A stretch of 64,000 bases of DNA, taken from positions 41,175,741-41,239,740 of the forward strand of contig CM041465.1 of assembly GCA_023213395.1 (NCBI GenBank), given 5' to 3'. The position numbers and the translations under genes were made by a program. This DNA is from Cycas panzhihuaensis. Taxonomy: Eukaryota > Cycadophyta. The notes under the pieces were generated by a model. That model had not been told where the DNA came from and searched no databases. It was given only the letters and a program-made list of their open reading frames with translations. Positions 47,386 to 58,826 of this stretch are shown piece by piece; within the stretch, counting starts at the first letter, position 1, and every line of letters starts with the position of its first letter.

Positions 47386-49075
47386 ATAGGTCGAGAAAGA
47401 TTCGACTCATCAAGGACGAGAGATCATATCTGATCAATGCATCAAAGCCACAGAAGAAGATTTCTCTCATATCTTCCCAACAAGCAAAAAGATTAATCAA
47501 TGCTTGTAGGAAGTTTGTCTTTGATGATGATAAAGCCAAAGGTGGAAGAAAACGAGCAAGCAGAGTCCTCAATACAGGCACTGGATAGGAAGCAAGTGCA
47601 GCAGATTGAAGGCCTAAAGAATAGGTACAGTGATGTATTCCAAGAACCGAGAGGGTTGCCCCCTAAAAGGGCAATTGAACATGAAATCCAATTTGGTTCG
47701 ATTCACCTTTCTTTGAATCTTAGTCTCTACCGAAACTCAGTTTTGGAGAATGAAGAGATTAAGAGGCAGATTCAAGAACTCTTGGAACAAGGAGTGATTA
47801 AGCCGAGTTGTTCCCCATGTGGATCACCTATTGTTTTGGTGCCAAAGAAAGATGGAGGATGGAGAATATGCATTGACTACCGAGCTTTGAACAAGATCAC
47901 CATAAAGAACAGACATCCCTTACTGCGGATAGATGACTTATTGGACCAGCTACAGTCAGCAAGATATTTCAGCAAAATGGACCTGAAATCAGGCTACCAT
48001 CAGGTTCGAATCTGAGAGGAGGATACTTGGAAAACAGCCTTCAAATCGAAGCAAGGATTGTTCGAATGGTTGGTGATGCCATTCGGTCTGTGCAATGCAC
48101 CTGCCACCTTCATGAGATTGATGAATGAGGTATTAAGACCCTTCATTGATGACTTTGTAATTGTTTATCTAGATGATATTCTGATTTTTAGCCATACATG
48201 GGAGGAGCACCTCCAACATGTTAAGCAAGTTCTCAAAGTTCTCCAAGAACAGCAGTTGAAACTAAATCTAAAGAAGTGCGAGTTTGGAAAGCAATCTCTC
48301 GTCTTCTTAGGTTTCGTGGTTGGAGGAGGAGAATTGAAGATTGACCCAAAGAAAGATCAAGTCATTCTCAATTGGCCTACACCCAAGACAACCACAGAGG
48401 TAAGAAGTTTCATTGGTGCATGTCAGTATTTAAGAAAATTTATTTTCAGATTCTCTCAAATTGTAGCACCTCTTCATGCATTGACGGGAGGACATGCAAA
48501 GTTTCATTGGGAGAATGAACAAGAAAAAGCTTTCAAGCTTTTGAAGCAGAAAATCTGTGAGGCACCAGTGTTAGCTTTACCTTCACCGCAAGCCTTTTGA
48601 ATTGAGATCGATGCTTCAGGCTATGCCATGGGAGCAGTATTGAAGCAAGAAGGAAAACTGATAGCATACCATTCAGAGACATTCAATGGAGCTGTCATGA
48701 ACTACCTAACTTACGATAAGGAGCTCTATGCATTGCACCAAGCAGTGAAGCATTGGAGACCCTATTTGTTGGGAAAAGAAGTGGCCATCCACACCAACCA
48801 CAAGCCTTTGCAATTCTTGCAGACTCAGTCCAAATTGCAGCAGGCTAGGCACATGAAGTGGATGTCCTATTTACAGCAGTTTCACATTGTGGTTAAATAC
48901 AAGAAAGGAACGACGAATAAGATTGCAGACTTGTTGTCCAGACCTCCTCAACAGCAAGGTAATTCTAGTTTGTTGGTAGCTATGCAATTTCAACCTTTCT
49001 GCCATGATGAATATGTTGATTTGTATTTGAAAGATGAGGCATTCAAGCCTATCTTTGAGCAATGACAAGAAGGAA
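47386..49075 (+). pseudogene. Gypsy B reverse transcriptase and RNase H
   Basis: After a second frame change near 47,520, one frame continues with only isolated stops to 49,710. Reverse transcriptase blocks: [19 protein letters not shown] (47,840), [11 protein letters not shown] (47,984), [11 protein letters not shown] (48,078), catalytic Y-L-D-D (48,166-48,177) and F-L-G-F-V (48,304). RNase H: E-I-D-A-S-G-Y-A (48,604), D-K-E-L-Y-A-L-H (48,715), then H-T-N-H-K-P-L, where AAC at 48,796 replaces a conserved Asp codon, and K-I-A-D-L-L-S-R (48,922). Stops at 48,013, 48,598 and 49,063. Confidence 0.92.
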
Positions 49076-50456
49076 AAGTAGTTGCAGATTTCCAGCTGAA
49101 AGATGGACTTCTTTGCAAGCAAGATAAGCTTTGCATTCCAAAGCATGCAGATCAAATGAAGTGGATAAGAGAAGCTCACACTTCTCGAGTTTCAGGACAC
49201 TTTGGAGTGGGAAAGATGTTGCTAAACTTGCAACGATATATGTATTGGCCAAACATGCAGCAAGATGTGACTACAACAGTACGAGGGTGTATATTATGTA
49301 GTACATCAAAGCCGGCCAATAGGAAGTTTGGATTGTACATTCCACTTCCTGTTCCATCAAGACTGTGGGAAAGTATCTCCATGGATTTCTTGGGAGGACT
49401 ACCAAAAACCAAAAATGGTATGGATTATTTGTTTGTTGTTGTTGATCGGTTCAGTAAAATGGTGTTGTTGATTCCCTATAAGAAAACACATACAGGAGAA
49501 GACATAGCTAGATTATTTTTCCAGCATGTTTGGAAGTATTTTGGACTTCCCAACTCAATCATTTCTGATCGAGACAGTAGATTTCTGAGTCATTTTTGGC
49601 AAACACTTTGGGGAATGATGGATACGAAGCTAAAGATGAGTACAGCTTTTCATCCTCAAACAGACGGCCAGACTGAAGTTGTCAACAGGACATTGGTACA
49701 GTTGTTATGAGGATACAATGCCAAGCATCCTAAGACTTGGGATGAAAGTCTCCCATACTTGTAATTTACATTCAATATAGCTATTCATAGCTCAACCTAA
49801 AAATCACCATTTGAGGTATGTTTGGGATTTCTGCTTGCAAGTCCTTTCAATTTAGAATTTTCTGCTCAACTTTCTGCAGGAAATGGAAAGGAGGAAGAAG
49901 GAGATGAAAAGGCACAAAGATTCTTGGAAAGAATCAGGAAAATCCATCAACAAAGTTGAAGAGCGACTTCAAAAGTCTCAACAGAGATACAAGCGGCATG
50001 ATGCACCTGAGAACCAGCCATTCCTTTAAGGAAGGAGATAGAGTTTGGTTGCACCTCAGTAAGAGAAGATTGCAAGGTGAAGGCAAAAAGTTAAAGCCTT
50101 TACGATATGGTCCTTTTACAATTTTGAAGAAAATTGGGGAAAATGCTTTCCAGCTTGAACTTCCAGAATTCATGAAGATGTATTCCGTAGTGAATGTTGA
50201 GAATCTGAAGATGTTCGAGCCATCCATATTGGATGAAGATGAAGACAGAGTTCCACTCTTACCAAACCCAGAAGAGTTGCAGATAGAGAAAGAGGAACCA
50301 ATGCAAAATGATTGCATTCTTCAAAGGAAGCAGACCAAGACTCGAAGAGGCATAATTGAGTCCTTCAGAATTGCAGAGAAAGGACAAGTACCTAGCAAAG
50401 CAAAATGGTACAATAAGGAGACAGGGAAAATCAAATTCCCTCATCTACAACTATAA
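49076..50456 (+). pseudogene. Gypsy B integrase and conserved C-terminal tail
   Basis: Zinc-binding start A-H-T-S-R-V-S-G-H-F (49,174) with C-I-L-C (49,290). Catalytic core D-F-L-G-G (49,384), S-D-R-D-S-R-F (49,566) and T-E-V-V-N-R-T (49,674), so all three acidic residues are present. A CGA-to-TGA stop sits at 49,708, where A keeps Arg. The C-terminal piece 49,956-50,456 includes V-N-V-E-N-L-K-M-F-E-P and a final R-R-G-I-I-E-S...P-S-K-A-K-W-Y-N...F-P-H-L just before the 3' LTR. The tail is shared with A and E and replaces the usual chromodomain position. CRM-like chromoviruses are the best family guess. Confidence 0.88.
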
Positions 50457-50479
50457 AGTTCATGAGGCCATGAACTCCT

Positions 50480-50494
50480 AAAAAAGGGGAGTTC
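50480..50494 (+). other. Gypsy B polypurine tract
   Basis: AAAAAAGGGGAGTTC lies directly before the 3' LTR TG. Confidence 0.85.
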
Positions 50495-51652
50495 TGATCC
50501 GTTTTAGATCTTTAAAATACTCTAAATACTTTATTTTTCATGTAAATAGTCTTTATGTAGTAGGAAATTGCCTTAAAAAGGCTTAATAGTCCTCATTTAG
50601 TAGAAATATGCCTTTAAAAGGCTTAAAAATGTAAAAACATTATATTTCTACAAGTGTAAAAAGGTGCTATAACTGCTACCAAGCTGCTATTAAAGTGCTA
50701 CAACTGCTACCAAGGTGCTATTAAGGTGCTATAATTGCTACCAAGGCACTACCAAGGTGTTATGCAAGTGCTACGGTTGCTACAGAGCTGCTACGGGTTG
50801 CTACGAGTCACTATCAAGCATCGAGTCAACAGAGTCGCTACTACTGCCACTCGCAGAAGTCAAAAAAACGGAAAATAATAAAACGAGAATGGTTTTGGCG
50901 GCTCAAACCAGAACTGGCTTACATGAAATTTGAGGAGAAGGTGCACACACGTGTCCTCTACTCATTCAAAGAGGAAAAACAAAAGAAATGGATTTTCTCA
51001 AGATTTTCTAAACCGTTTTGAAAGCCATTGGAAAATGGAAAAACAGAAATAACTCTCTCAAATGGAAATGCTTTTAAGCGAAATTTGAGAGAGGAATCCG
51101 GGGGATCAAGACATAGATTCTTGACATGAAAGAGAGGACGCCGCAGCCCAAGACGTCGCACAGAGCAAGATTCAAGGAAAGCAGCAAGAAAGTAACTTTC
51201 CGAAAGGAGAACGACTCCAAGTGTGGAAAACTGCGTTGGAGAGAACACATCAGAATTTGCAGCGGATAAAACCAGTTGCAGGGATCTGGAAGGAGCCCAG
51301 AAAATCATAGCCGTAGTCCAGAAGAGAAGACAGTAAAGTGCAGCAGTCCCAGAAGAGACGCTAGCCAGTCTTCCTCACTCAAAACAGGGTTTTTGGTACA
51401 GAAAACCAAAAACGGCTTCGCAGACTTCGAGACAGAGGTTCCAAGAATGAGCAAGGCTCAAGAAGCACCCAGCTCTCATTCTCTCTCTCCCAAAATGTCA
51501 GCAGTTCCATTGTATGCTCAACAGAGCACAAACAAAGGAGTTTTTGTAAGAAAATTCCAGAAATTTTAAATTATATGTAATAATATGTATATTGTTTTGG
51601 ATTTTGTTTCAATTAGTTAAAGTTTTCACTTTCCCATTCAAGATTCGGATCA
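50495..51652 (+). repeat. Gypsy B 3' LTR
   Basis: 1,158 bases, TGATCCG...CGGATCA, a seven-base terminal inverted repeat. The GCTAC block is at 50,655-50,830. It ends in ATTCGGATCA, followed by GGAAT. The ORFs at 51,308-50,958 (minus) and 51,276-51,569 (plus) correspond to those in the 5' LTR. Confidence 0.95.
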
Positions 51653-53153
51653 GGAATAACCCTTTGGTGCCAAGCGAGACTTGTACTTTTACATAGTACC
51701 ATCTACCTAGAACGTCTTCTTGAAGATCCATTTGTTATTAATAGGTTTTCTACCATCAGGAAGATCCACCAAATCCCATGTATTATTTTTGTCCAAGGCT
51801 ATTATTTCTTCTTGTATGGCCTTCATCCAGAGTTGTCTCTCTTTTGACTCTAGAGCCTCCTGAACAATACTTAGATCACCATCTATAGTAGATAAAATAA
51901 AAGAGGAGTAATGAAAGTCTTTAGGATTATACCTATCAGGCTATCTTCTCTCATGAGTTGATCTCCTCAAGATGTGGGGTTCTTGAGGTTGAGCTACCTC
52001 TATAGCTGGTTCTTCCTCTTCAACTAATGCATATTCTGATGGAAAATCTTCATCCTATACTTCAAATTGTATCTTCATAGAGTGTTCCTTCTTTGGTTCT
52101 TCATCCTGCTTTAGAGACTTAAACTCCTCTCTAAAGACAACATCACAATTATATATAACATTTAATATTTCAAGGTTATAAAGCTTATACCCTTTAACAC
52201 CATCACCATAGCCAATGAAAAAAGTCTTTTGTGCTTTGAAATCAAATTTAGTCCTTTATTGATTAGGAACATGCACAAAATCTTCACAACTAAAAACTCT
52301 AAGATGACTAAGAGATGGTTTCTTACCAAACCACACTTCTTCAGGTGTTTTGTATACTAAGGCAGTTGTTAGTGATTTATTTATTAGGTAGCTTGTAGTC
52401 ATCACAACCTTTGCCTAGAATTTCTTCTCTAATCTAGTAGTACTAAGCATACTCCTTGACCTCTCTAGTAAGGTCATATTCATCCTTTTAGCAACTATGT
52501 TCTACTATGGAATATAGGGAATTATCTTTTACCTTGCTATCCCACACTATTTATAGAACTGCTTAAATTCCTTTGAGCAAAACTCACCTCCATTATCAGT
52601 CCTCAGTACCTTGATCTGCCTGTCACTCTCATTCTTGACTAAGGCATTAAATTCTTTGAATTTAGTTAAGAAATTATAGCCATATCCTTCTCGAGAAATC
52701 ATCCATGAATAAGACAAAGCATTTGGACCTACCCAATAAAGGTACATTAATAGGTCCAAAAATATCGTTGTGCACCAATTGCAGAATACACTTTGCTCTC
52801 TTTGAACTTAAAGGAAAACTAACCCAATTCTATTTGCCATACATGTAATGCTCACATAAATCAAAATAAAAAGAGCCATTAATTCCATAGATGTCTTCTG
52901 CCATACCTTTGGAGAATAAATCATGGAGGCCTTTCTCTCCAATACTGCCCAATCTCTGATGCCACAGTATAATTTTACTAATAAGTGATATTTAAGTCTC
53001 GTTGTTATTATTACTACTTTTTGTAATAGTTAGAATGTAACTCCCATCACATACTGTACTTACATCAAGCTTATATAGCATTCCAAATTAGACCCCTCTT
53101 GCTAACACTAATGCTCCTTGAACCATTCTACAACTATCTTTATTGAAGATCAC
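51653..53153 (-). pseudogene. Copia D integrase and N-terminal reverse transcriptase
   Basis: Minus strand, continuing the D polyprotein between the two gypsy insertions. From 53,110 leftward: a pre-integrase segment with L-W-H-Q-R-L-G (about 52,970); an F-M-D-D-F-S-R core start (about 52,710); and open piece 52,759-52,547 with V-L-R-T-D-N-G-G-E-F (about 52,605-52,578). Later come a G-Y-x-L-Y-N-like block (near 52,190) and an acidic linker. The reverse transcriptase start W-I-F-K-K (about 51,730) and R-L-A-P-K-G-Y (about 51,675) reach the gypsy B junction. R-T-D-N-G-G-E-F is a copia integrase hallmark. Stops are frequent. Confidence 0.82.
53149..53153. other. Gypsy E target-site duplication, left (ATCAC)
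   Basis: ATCAC here and at 59,877-59,881 flanks gypsy E. Removing E and one copy lets the D frame read through (L-G-D-A-R-I-E-V-I-F). Confidence 0.95.
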
Positions 53154-54190
53154 TGATCCCAAAAGAGCTTAGTTGGTGAAGAAGTCAATTATCAACCTTT
53201 TCTCCTTGAGATCCTGGGAGTTAGTATAGAAATCTCAATAACATCAAAACAACAATGAGCCCACGAAAGGAAATTCTATACCAAATCATTTATTCTTGAC
53301 ATTGATCCAAAAGTATGAGGAGTAGTACTTTTATTAAACTATGAAAATCTCTATTTAATGGTGGAGAAATCAACTAGCAAAAGAATGGTAAAATTACAAG
53401 GAATAAATGATACAATTATACCATAAGGGGGACTCCAACCCTCCAAAATGCTTCTCCAAGGATGCTTCCCAAGTCAAGTCTCCAAGAACCACCAAGAGCC
53501 ACCTCTCCAACCTATAATAGGGCTCAATTTATAGAAAGAAACCAAAATTGCATGTTTAACAAGTGGCAATCATGCAAGTATAACCACTAACCACCAGAAT
53601 GCATGTTGTCCAAGTGGCCTTTATGCAATTCTTAAAATGTTGTAGCTTGTAACTAATCTTAACCGACTCTAATTTAGCTCAAATTTGGTACACATATAGG
53701 AACGCATGTCTCCTCCGCTTCCACAAACTTTTAGCTCATTTGGATGTCATTTGGCTACATATTTATTCATTTAATTATAATATATATTTACTATTTTTCT
53801 ACTGCCCAAGTGGCCTTCATGTAATTCTTAAAAGTTGTAGCTTGTAACTAACCTTAACCGACTCCAATTTAGCTCAAATTTGGTATACGTATAGGAACGC
53901 ATGTTTTATTTGGATGTCATTTGGCCACATTTTCATTCTTTTAATGATAATATATATTTGCTATTTTTTTCTACTAATTGTGGGATTAATTTTATGAAAA
54001 ATAAGGCTTGAACTCTAATCAAATGATATTTTCTGAACCCCACCTTTTGTACACATCTAGTGGGATGTGTCTTCTACCTTTACACAAAATTTCATATAAT
54101 TTTGATACCATTTTGCCATATCTCTTTTAGCTATGCTAATGCCTAGCATTTTCTGCATCCTGTAAACATATGGTAGATCCTCCTAGATCA
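53154..54190 (-). repeat. Gypsy E 3' LTR
   Basis: 1,037 bases. In element orientation it starts TGATCTAGGAGGATC and ends TTTTGGGATCA. It is alignable with the 5' LTR at 58,827-59,876. It contains internal duplicate segments of about 195 bases (CAAGTGGCCTT...AATTCTTAAAA at about 53,610 and 53,806) and a third weaker unit near 54,050. Confidence 0.93.
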
Positions 54191-54206
54191 TGGCTCCCCC
54201 TTCCTT
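54191..54206 (-). other. Gypsy E polypurine tract
   Basis: On the minus strand AAGGAAGGGGGAGCCA lies directly before the 3' LTR TG. The plus-strand ORF starting at 54,190 is antisense to this and to the element tail. Confidence 0.85.
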
Positions 54207-55530
54207 GGAAAATAGCCAACTCCTATTTGGCTTAGAATTGGAGATGGGGGAAGTGTTGATCTCCTTATTGCCTACTAAACCACTTGTCCTTACTAGGCAA
54301 TTGCCCTACTACTCCAATCCTGAAAGATTCATATGTTTATGTCTTGTTTTGGTAGATTTTCTCTCTAAGATACAATCTTCTTTGAGAGGCTCCTCACTTT
54401 CCAAATACAAATCATCAACTGAAGGTTAAGTGAATTGGTCCTGTTCCTCATCTAGCATGGAGGGCTCAAAGAGTTTTAAGTATTCAGCATTTATTACTGA
54501 ATATATTTGCATATAAGGTGGAAGATCAAGTTGGAAAGCATTTCCACCTACTTTTCTCAAAATCTTGAATGGTCCATACCTTATAGGTTTGAGTTTCTTG
54601 CCTTCTCCTTTTAACCTCTCCTTACTCAAGTATAACCATACTAAATCTCCTTCTTGAAAAGTACACTCTTGTCTATGCTTGTCATGTCTTTCCTTGTACT
54701 TTTGTTGAGTCCTTAGAAGTTGATCATGTACTTCTTTGTGGACTGTCTGGATCTTCTCCAAGTATTTTAAAGCCTTGTCATGCTCCTCCTTTTCTTTGAC
54801 GGATCCTTCCTTAGCTTGCATGGAAAACTCTAAGTCAAATGGACTTTGAGGTAAGTATCCCAAACAAACTTCAAAAGGTGCTTTAGAGTGTGATGCATGC
54901 ATTGCTCTATTAAATGCAATTTGTAGAAAAGCCAATGATTCATCCCAAGTCTTTGGATGCTTAGAATTGTATCCCCTCAATAAATGTACCAAAGTTCTAT
55001 TCACTACTTCAGTTTGTCCATCTGTTTGAGGATGGAAACTTGTACTCCTCTTTAATTTGGTGTCCATCATCTCCCATAGTGACTTCCAAAATGATGAAAG
55101 GAATTGAGTGTCCCGATCTAAAATGATGGAAGAAGGCAAGCCAAAATTCTTCCATACATGCTCGAAGAATAACTCAGCTGCTCCTGTACCTGTGATTATC
55201 TTCTTACAAGGTATTAGACATATCATTTTACTGAACCTATCTATAACAACAAAGAGATAATCATATCCCTTCCTAGTCATAGGAATTTCCCCTAAGAAAT
55301 CAATGGAGATACTTTCCCAAGGTCTAGTGGGAATAGGAAGTGGTATATACAATCCTAATTTTCTAGAAGAAGGCTTAGAAGTATTACATATTACACATCC
55401 TTTTACATATTCTTTTACATCATTTTGCATTTTTGGCCATACAACATATCTTCTCAAGTTTGTTAAAGTCTTCTCTATACTAAAGTGACCAGCTACTTTA
55501 GAAGTATGGGCTTCTCTAAGCTACTTGATC
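54207..55530 (-). pseudogene. Gypsy E integrase and C-terminal tail
   Basis: Minus strand, with the longest open frame in the window (55,457-54,426, 343 residues). Upstream of it, in frame after a stop, is the A-H-T-S-K-V-A-G-H-F zinc start (about 55,515), with C-V-I-C inside the ORF. Core: S-I-D-F-L-G-E, L-D-R-D-T-Q-F and T-E-V-V-N-R-T, so the D-D-E triad is complete. Then come a long helical region and I-N-A-E-Y-L-K-L-F-E-P-S-M-L. The tail after 54,426 is frameshifted but still shows E-D-C-I-L-E-R-K-S and L-P-S-K-D-K-W-F, matching the B tail. The integrase core is the best-preserved coding segment here. Confidence 0.92.
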
Positions 55531-57299
55531 TTGTCTCCTTTTGATGGAACATAGAGCTGCTCCCCTTTGAAAAGTAGACTATCCTTCCAAGCAAGCTGGG
55601 AAGGTCTTCCTTTTGCTAGGTTCTCTAATTCTTCCTTCAAAGATTCATCTTCATGGTACAAGTCTTTGTACTCTTCATGATGCATTGGCTCCACCTGCAA
55701 ACTCATAAGAGAACTACAAATAAAAGTAGAAGAAGAAGTGGAACAAGGTGGTCTAGATAACATATCAACAATTTTGTTATTAGATCCCTTTTTATACTTA
55801 ATTACAATATTGAATTGTTCTAAATAACTCATCCACTTCATGTATCTTGCTTGTTGTAATTTACTTTGGGTTTATAAAAATTAAAGAGGCTTATGATCGG
55901 TATGAACTACAACCTCTTTTTCGATTAAGTATGACCTCCAATGCTTGCATACTTGATGAAGTGCAAACATTTCTTGATCATATGTTGGGTAGTTCTTTAC
56001 TTGAGGGGTGAAGACTTTCAAATGGTAGGCAATAGGCTTCCCATCTTGAATAAGAATAGTTCCCATCACATTTCCACTTGCATTAGCTTCTACTTCAAAA
56101 GGCCTTTGCAAATTTGGCATTACCAAAACTGGTGCTTCACAAATTTTCTTCTTTAAAAGAAGAAAAGCTTCTTCCTCCTTGGAACCCCAAGTAAACTTTT
56201 TACTAGATTTTGTCAATCCATGTAGAGGTGCTGCAACCTGTGAGAAATGAAGAATAAACTTTCTCAAGTATTGACAAGCTCCTAAAAAACTTCTCACCTC
56301 TGTGATGTTTATTGGCCTAGGCCATTTGAGGATGGCTTAAGTCTTGAGTGGATCGATGCTCAACTTTCCTCCTCCAACCACAAAGCCTAAGAAGATCAAG
56401 TTCTCCTTGCCAAATTCACACTTCTTCACATTAAGCTTCAAATGATGCTTAGCCATAGTCTTTCAAATTTCTTCTATGTGCTACAAATGTTCCTCCCATA
56501 TGTTGCTGAAAATCAAAATGTCATCAAGATAGACAACGACAAAATTATCTAAGTAAGGCCTTAACATTTCATTCATTAACCTCATGAATGTTGCAGGAGC
56601 ATTACACAATTTGAAAGGCATAACCATCCATTCAAAGAGTCCTTTCTTTATTTTGAAGGTCATTTTTCATGTGTCCTCCTCCTTGACCCTAACTTGGTGA
56701 TAACCGCTTTTCAAATCCAATTTAGTAATATAACAAGCATGCTGAATTTGATCAGGCAAATCATCTATGCGAGGCAAAGGGTAGTGATTTTTAATTGTAA
56801 TTTTATTCAAAGCATGAAAGTCTATACACATTCTCCATCCTCCATCCTTCTTAGGTAACAATACAATTGGTGACCCATAAGGTGAACATGAAGGTCTTAT
56901 GACCCCTTAATTAAGCAACTCCTCAATTTGCCTCTTTATCTCATTATTCTCTACAATGGAGTGCCTATACAAAGAAACATTAAGCAATGGTGCATCTCCT
57001 ACAAGAGTGATTTCATGCTCTATCTTTCTCTTTGGTGGTAGCCCATCAACATGTTAAAATAGAATATCATACCTTGTCTTTAACTCCTCAATTTGTTGCA
57101 TTTGTTTAGGTGATATAAGAAGAGTGTGAGTAGAAGGACCTTCTTCATCTCCTAGCTTTTCTTTTCTCTTTACCATTAAGATGACAAATTTTCCACATGC
57201 ATTGATCATCCTTTTTTCTTGAGTAGCTAAAATTAATGCTATCTTATCCAAGTGCTTCTTTGTGGCCTTTATGATGAAGCCCTTATTATCCTTCATCAA
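55531..57299 (-). pseudogene. Gypsy E reverse transcriptase and RNase H
   Basis: Minus strand. [13 protein letters not shown] (56,861-56,820), Y-L-D-D at 56,531-56,520, G-A-C-Q-Y-L-R-K-F (about 56,282), RNase H E-V-E-A-N-A-S-G (about 56,094-56,071), with AAT at 56,084-56,082 where Asp is expected, H-T-D-H-K-P-L (about 55,905) and V-D-M-L-S-R-P-P (about 55,760). Open pieces are separated by single stops (57,053, 56,666, 56,480 and 55,880). The order is that of Ty3/gypsy, closely parallel to A and B but clearly a different family. Confidence 0.9.
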
Positions 57300-57335
57300 C
57301 CGATACTTTCTCTCCCTTTGATAGAAGAGTGCATC

Positions 57336-58783
57336 TCAATCCCACAAGTAGGGACTTCCAAGCACAACATGGCATACATCTAATGGCACCACATCACATA
57401 TTACTTCATCAACAAAATCATTCGTGATGGAAAATTTAAGTGTACATTGCTTTGATATTTGTATTTCCATATATTTATGGATCCAACCAAGAGGATATGG
57501 GTGAGGGTGAGGAGTAGTTACCAACCCAATGCTCTTTATCAAACTTTCTGAGATCAAATTCTTTTGGCTCCCTAGATCTATAATGGTACTAATCATGCTA
57601 TTTCCTACTTGAAACTTCAAGTGAAATAGTTCCTCCCTTGTAGCATCATCTTTATAATTTGTAAGTAGAGTAACCTTCTCTTCTTCTCCTTCACTTTGAA
57701 TCTCCACCTCAGAAAGTAGTGCTTTCCATTTTTCCTTCTTTCTTAATTCCATATCCTTGATATGCTTTGGCTTTAGCTCTGGATGCAACTTCCAACACTT
57801 TGTTGTAATATGACCGCTAATATCACAATGCTCACAATAGTTAGAACTTTTAACAAAATTAGTTCTTTTCTTCCTTCCTTCTTGCCTTTTAGATGAGTAC
57901 AATTTAGGATTCTTTTCATACTTATTAGAAGTAAAATTAGAATCTTTAGACATGAATGTAGATTTCTTGCTTTTACTTTCTATTGCCATAGCCATTCTAC
58001 TTGCTTCTCCAATGGATTGAACCTTAAAAAGCCTTAGTTTCTTTCTTATGTATTCATGTAGTCCTCCAATGAATTTCATAAGAGTGACATGTTCATCCAT
58101 ATTAATACCAAGTAGCATGCCATGCCTAAAAAATAAAGAAGTATAGTCTTGGACACTTACACCTCTCCCTTGGCATAAATATTGCCAAGTGACCCATTGG
58201 TCTTCCTCATGACCTATGGGCTAGTATTGCTTCTTTATTATTTCTTAAAATCCATCCATGAAGAAGAAGATACATCATGAGTCTTTAAATATGCATTCCA
58301 CCATGTCAATGCATGTTTACATAACTTGAGCCTAGCAAATGAAATCTTTTGAGCATTACTATAAGCATAAATTGTGAAGTAGGTTTTAAGTTGATCCAAC
58401 CAATGGTCCAACTTTTCAGTATTTACCTCTCCATCATAAGTTGGAATATCCAACTTTGCCTCCACCTTGAAGGGTTGATGAGATAAAGTACCCTTGCTTT
58501 CTTTAAAAGAGTGCTTTAAGGTCTCCTCCTCTTCCTCTTCATGGTTGTGGTCATATGTGGATCCTCCTTCAACTTCTTTCTCTTTGCCTTTTTCCTTGAC
58601 TAGAGGTAGAAGTTGGGTCATCATTTGCATCAAGGCTTCTACGTTCTTCTCAAGCTTTTCAAATCTAATTTCTCCATCTTCTTTTTCAGCCATGGTGCTT
58701 GGATTCTTTCTTTGTCTTCTTGGTGATTGCAACACAAGAAAGTCTTCACCTTTCTCTTTGTATCCTTTCCTTGTTTGTACCAT
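57336..58783 (-). pseudogene. Gypsy E gag, zinc knuckle and protease
   Basis: Minus strand from M-V-Q-T-R-K at 58,783. Order: basic N-terminus, helical segment, acidic run of glutamates, capsid start (F-K-V-E-A-K-L-D-I-P-T-Y-D-G) and W-W-N-A-Y-L-K. A frame change near 58,235 and one TAG just after it are the main breaks. The capsid then continues to the long open piece 58,118-57,336, which holds an intact C-x2-C-x4-H-x4-C knuckle (57,836-57,795) and a protease start I-I-D-L-G-S-Q-K-N-L-I (Leu where Ser or Thr is usual) with a V-V-L-G-S-P-Y-L end. A TGA at 57,338-57,336 follows. Confidence 0.92.
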
Positions 58784-58809
58784 TCAAGTCCCTACAACAA
58801 AGATCACAG

Positions 58810-58821
58810 GCTTTGATACCA
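58810..58821 (-). other. Gypsy E primer-binding site
   Basis: On the minus strand it reads TGGTATCAAAGC, one G-to-A away from the initiator-Met site, five bases after the LTR end. Confidence 0.88.
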
Positions 58822-58826
58822 AAATA

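Noticed and set aside
54190-54429. Plus-strand ORF of 79 residues
   Set aside because: Antisense to the gypsy E tail and polypurine tract; no independent support.
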